A stretch of 7,483 nt of DNA from Pseudomonadota bacterium (lineage in GTDB: Bacteria; Pseudomonadota; Gammaproteobacteria; Burkholderiales; Thiobacillaceae), in contig JAUPLV010000104.1 in NCBI GenBank assembly GCA_030836725.1, forward strand, positions 1-7,483. The letters run 5' to 3'. The translations under genes were made by a program, and so were the position numbers. This document shows positions 6,004 to 7,483 of this stretch, piece after piece. How positions within the stretch are numbered: position 1 is the first letter of the stretch; each line of letters begins with the position of its first letter. The notes under the pieces are model-generated. The model saw nothing but the letters and a program-made list of their open reading frames with translations. It had not been told where the DNA came from and ran no database searches.

Positions 6004-7483
<1,480 letters not shown>

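Overview
The window reads as ordinary chromosomal core DNA from a GC-rich proteobacterium, most likely a betaproteobacterium of the Nitrosomonadales/Gallionellales type. The reasons are the gene order (smpB divergent from ratA-ratB, then guaB and guaA), the protein sequences, and heptameric CCCTGAC-type intergenic repeats. The taxonomic placement is inference. There is no sign of a phage, transposon, CRISPR array, rRNA or tRNA.

Left part (1-2867, minus strand): three genes point left and may form one transcription unit. smpB (2424-2867) encodes the tmRNA-binding trans-translation protein. It is followed by a HI0933/BaiN-like flavoprotein (957-2270, family TIGR03862), and then by a large FAD-dependent dehydrogenase of the COG2509 type (1-973, cut by the window edge). 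The last two overlap by 17 bases and both carry dinucleotide-binding motifs, but their substrates are unknown.

Middle part (2868-4400): a compact divergent promoter region separates smpB from ratA-ratB (2918-3690, plus strand, ATGA overlap). These encode a START-domain RatA-family protein and a ubiquitin-like RnfH/RatB-family protein. A GC-rich hairpin, usable in both directions, lies between ratB and a convergent gene for a small alanine/lysine-rich lipoprotein (3805-4158, minus). The lipoprotein C-terminal half resembles SoxXA-binding (SoxK-like) proteins. A 242-base divergent intergenic region then carries a candidate promoter for the lipoprotein and a clear TATAAT promoter for guaB.

Right part (4401-7483, plus strand): guaB (IMP dehydrogenase) and guaA (GMP synthase, cut by the window edge) perform the two steps from IMP to GMP. 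Unlike the tight guaBA operon of E. coli, the two genes are separated by a strong Rho-independent terminator. Heptameric repeats in opposite orientation flank it, and the right-hand repeat cluster runs almost into the guaA start codon, which has no visible Shine-Dalgarno sequence.

I see no convincing undescribed multi-gene system. The points most worth a second look are the guaB-guaA spacer, the small lipoprotein, and the pair of overlapping flavoprotein genes.
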